Assembly: GCA_024638345.1 (NCBI GenBank) | Contig: JAHEKL010000147.1 | Span: 1-7,022 of the forward strand | Source of the DNA: Gammaproteobacteria bacterium | Lineage (GTDB): Bacteria; Gemmatimonadota; Gemmatimonadetes; Longimicrobiales; Gaopeijiaceae | Reading direction: 5' to 3' | DNA length: 7,022 nucleotides | Part shown: piece by piece, positions 6,728 to 7,022 of the stretch | How positions within the stretch are numbered: the first letter of the stretch is position 1 | How the letters are laid out: each line of letters starts with the position of its first letter | Program-made: the position numbers and the translations under genes | The notes under the pieces: generated by a model | The model's database searches: none | Told to the model about the DNA's origin: nothing | Seen by the model: the letters and a program-made list of their open reading frames with translations, nothing else

Positions 6728-7022
6728 ATGAGCATACGTCGACGCAGATCTCAGGGGCCGCGCGGTGCGATCGCCCTTGCGATCGTGGGCTTCCTTGCCC
6801 TGGCAGGCGTCGGTTGGTGGTGGTACGGAGGCCGTACCTCCGATGACTTGGTCCGCCCGACTCCGACCACGGTCGACCAAGCAGCCGAAGTGGCGGTCCC
6901 GGAAGCGGAGCCGATCGACCTCCCGGACCTGGATGCGAGCGACGTCTTCGTCCGTGAGCTGGTCTCGGGGCTCTCCGCTCATCCACAGTTGGCGTCCTGG
7001 CTCGTCACGGACGATCTGGTCC
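6728..7022 (+). CDS. DUF3014 domain protein, N-terminal part, cut by the window edge
   Basis: A membrane-anchored protein of unknown function. Only the first 98 codons are present; the frame is still open at the right edge. The start is basic (MSIRRRRSQGPRG), followed by a single hydrophobic helix of about residues 14-33 ending in W-W-W-Y. An acidic, Pro/Ala-rich linker follows (about 38-66). Then comes a block reading IDLPDLDASDVFVRELVSGL (63-82) and AHPQLASWLVTDDLV (84-98). This 'x-L-P-x-L-D-x-S-D-x-F-V-R-E-L' to 'H-P-x-L-A-x-W-L-x-T-D-D-L' pattern is what I recall for DUF3014. The topology suggests a cytoplasmic N-terminus with the domain in the periplasm. ATG 6728 was chosen because the Arg-rich start and helix follow directly; no strong ribosome site is visible upstream. 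It lies 109 bp after the carboxypeptidase gene on the same strand, so cotranscription is possible but not shown. Confidence 0.82.
   Translation, partial: MSIRRRRSQGPRGAIALAIVGFLALAGVGWWWYGGRTSDDLVRPTPTTVDQAAEVAVPEAEPIDLPDLDASDVFVRELVSGLSAHPQLASWLVTDDLV

Noticed and set aside
5554..6735. 393-codon open frame on the - strand, antisense to the carboxypeptidase
   Set aside because: It crosses the intergenic gap, no family is recognised, and the + strand gene has an intact catalytic triad. Shadow frame of GC-rich coding DNA.

Overview
The window is GC-rich chromosomal DNA from a Gram-negative-type bacterium. It holds five genes: three complete and one cut by each edge. High GC, use of TTG starts, an exported PQQ propeller enzyme without haem, and the pairing of DUF4173 and DUF3014 proteins with gamma-glutamyltransferase and LD-carboxypeptidase would fit Gemmatimonadota, Acidobacteriota or a similar lineage. 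That placement is inference only; no marker gene is present.

Layout, left to right: (1) the 3' part of a multi-pass membrane protein of the DUF4173 type, + strand, entering from the left edge and stopping at 1510. (2) A 62-bp convergent gap with two strong, overlapping hairpins. (3) A full gamma-glutamyltransferase gene on the - strand, 3312 to 1573. (4) A 187-bp divergent spacer with a plausible promoter and ribosome binding site for the next gene. (5) A secreted PQQ-dependent dehydrogenase, + strand, 3500-5557. (6) A classic intrinsic terminator at 5578-5624. (7) An S66-family LD-carboxypeptidase, + strand, best started at TTG 5656, ending at 6618. (8) A short gap, then the first 98 codons of a DUF3014 protein from 6728, running off the right edge.

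How the genes relate: no operon or dedicated system is evident. The ggt gene is convergent with its left neighbour and divergent from its right one, so it is its own transcription unit. The PQQ gene is also probably a single-gene unit, with its own promoter and a strong terminator. GGT and LD-carboxypeptidase both act on unusual peptide linkages (gamma-glutamyl and L,D bonds), so both fit peptide or cell-wall turnover, but they lie on opposite strands with an unrelated gene between them and no functional link is claimed. I found no mobile element, RNA gene, CRISPR array or defence locus. The points worth a second look are local: a GGT with no visible export signal and an Ala at a substrate-binding Ser position, a haem-less PQQ enzyme of unknown substrate, and a carboxypeptidase gene starting 31 bp after a strong terminator.
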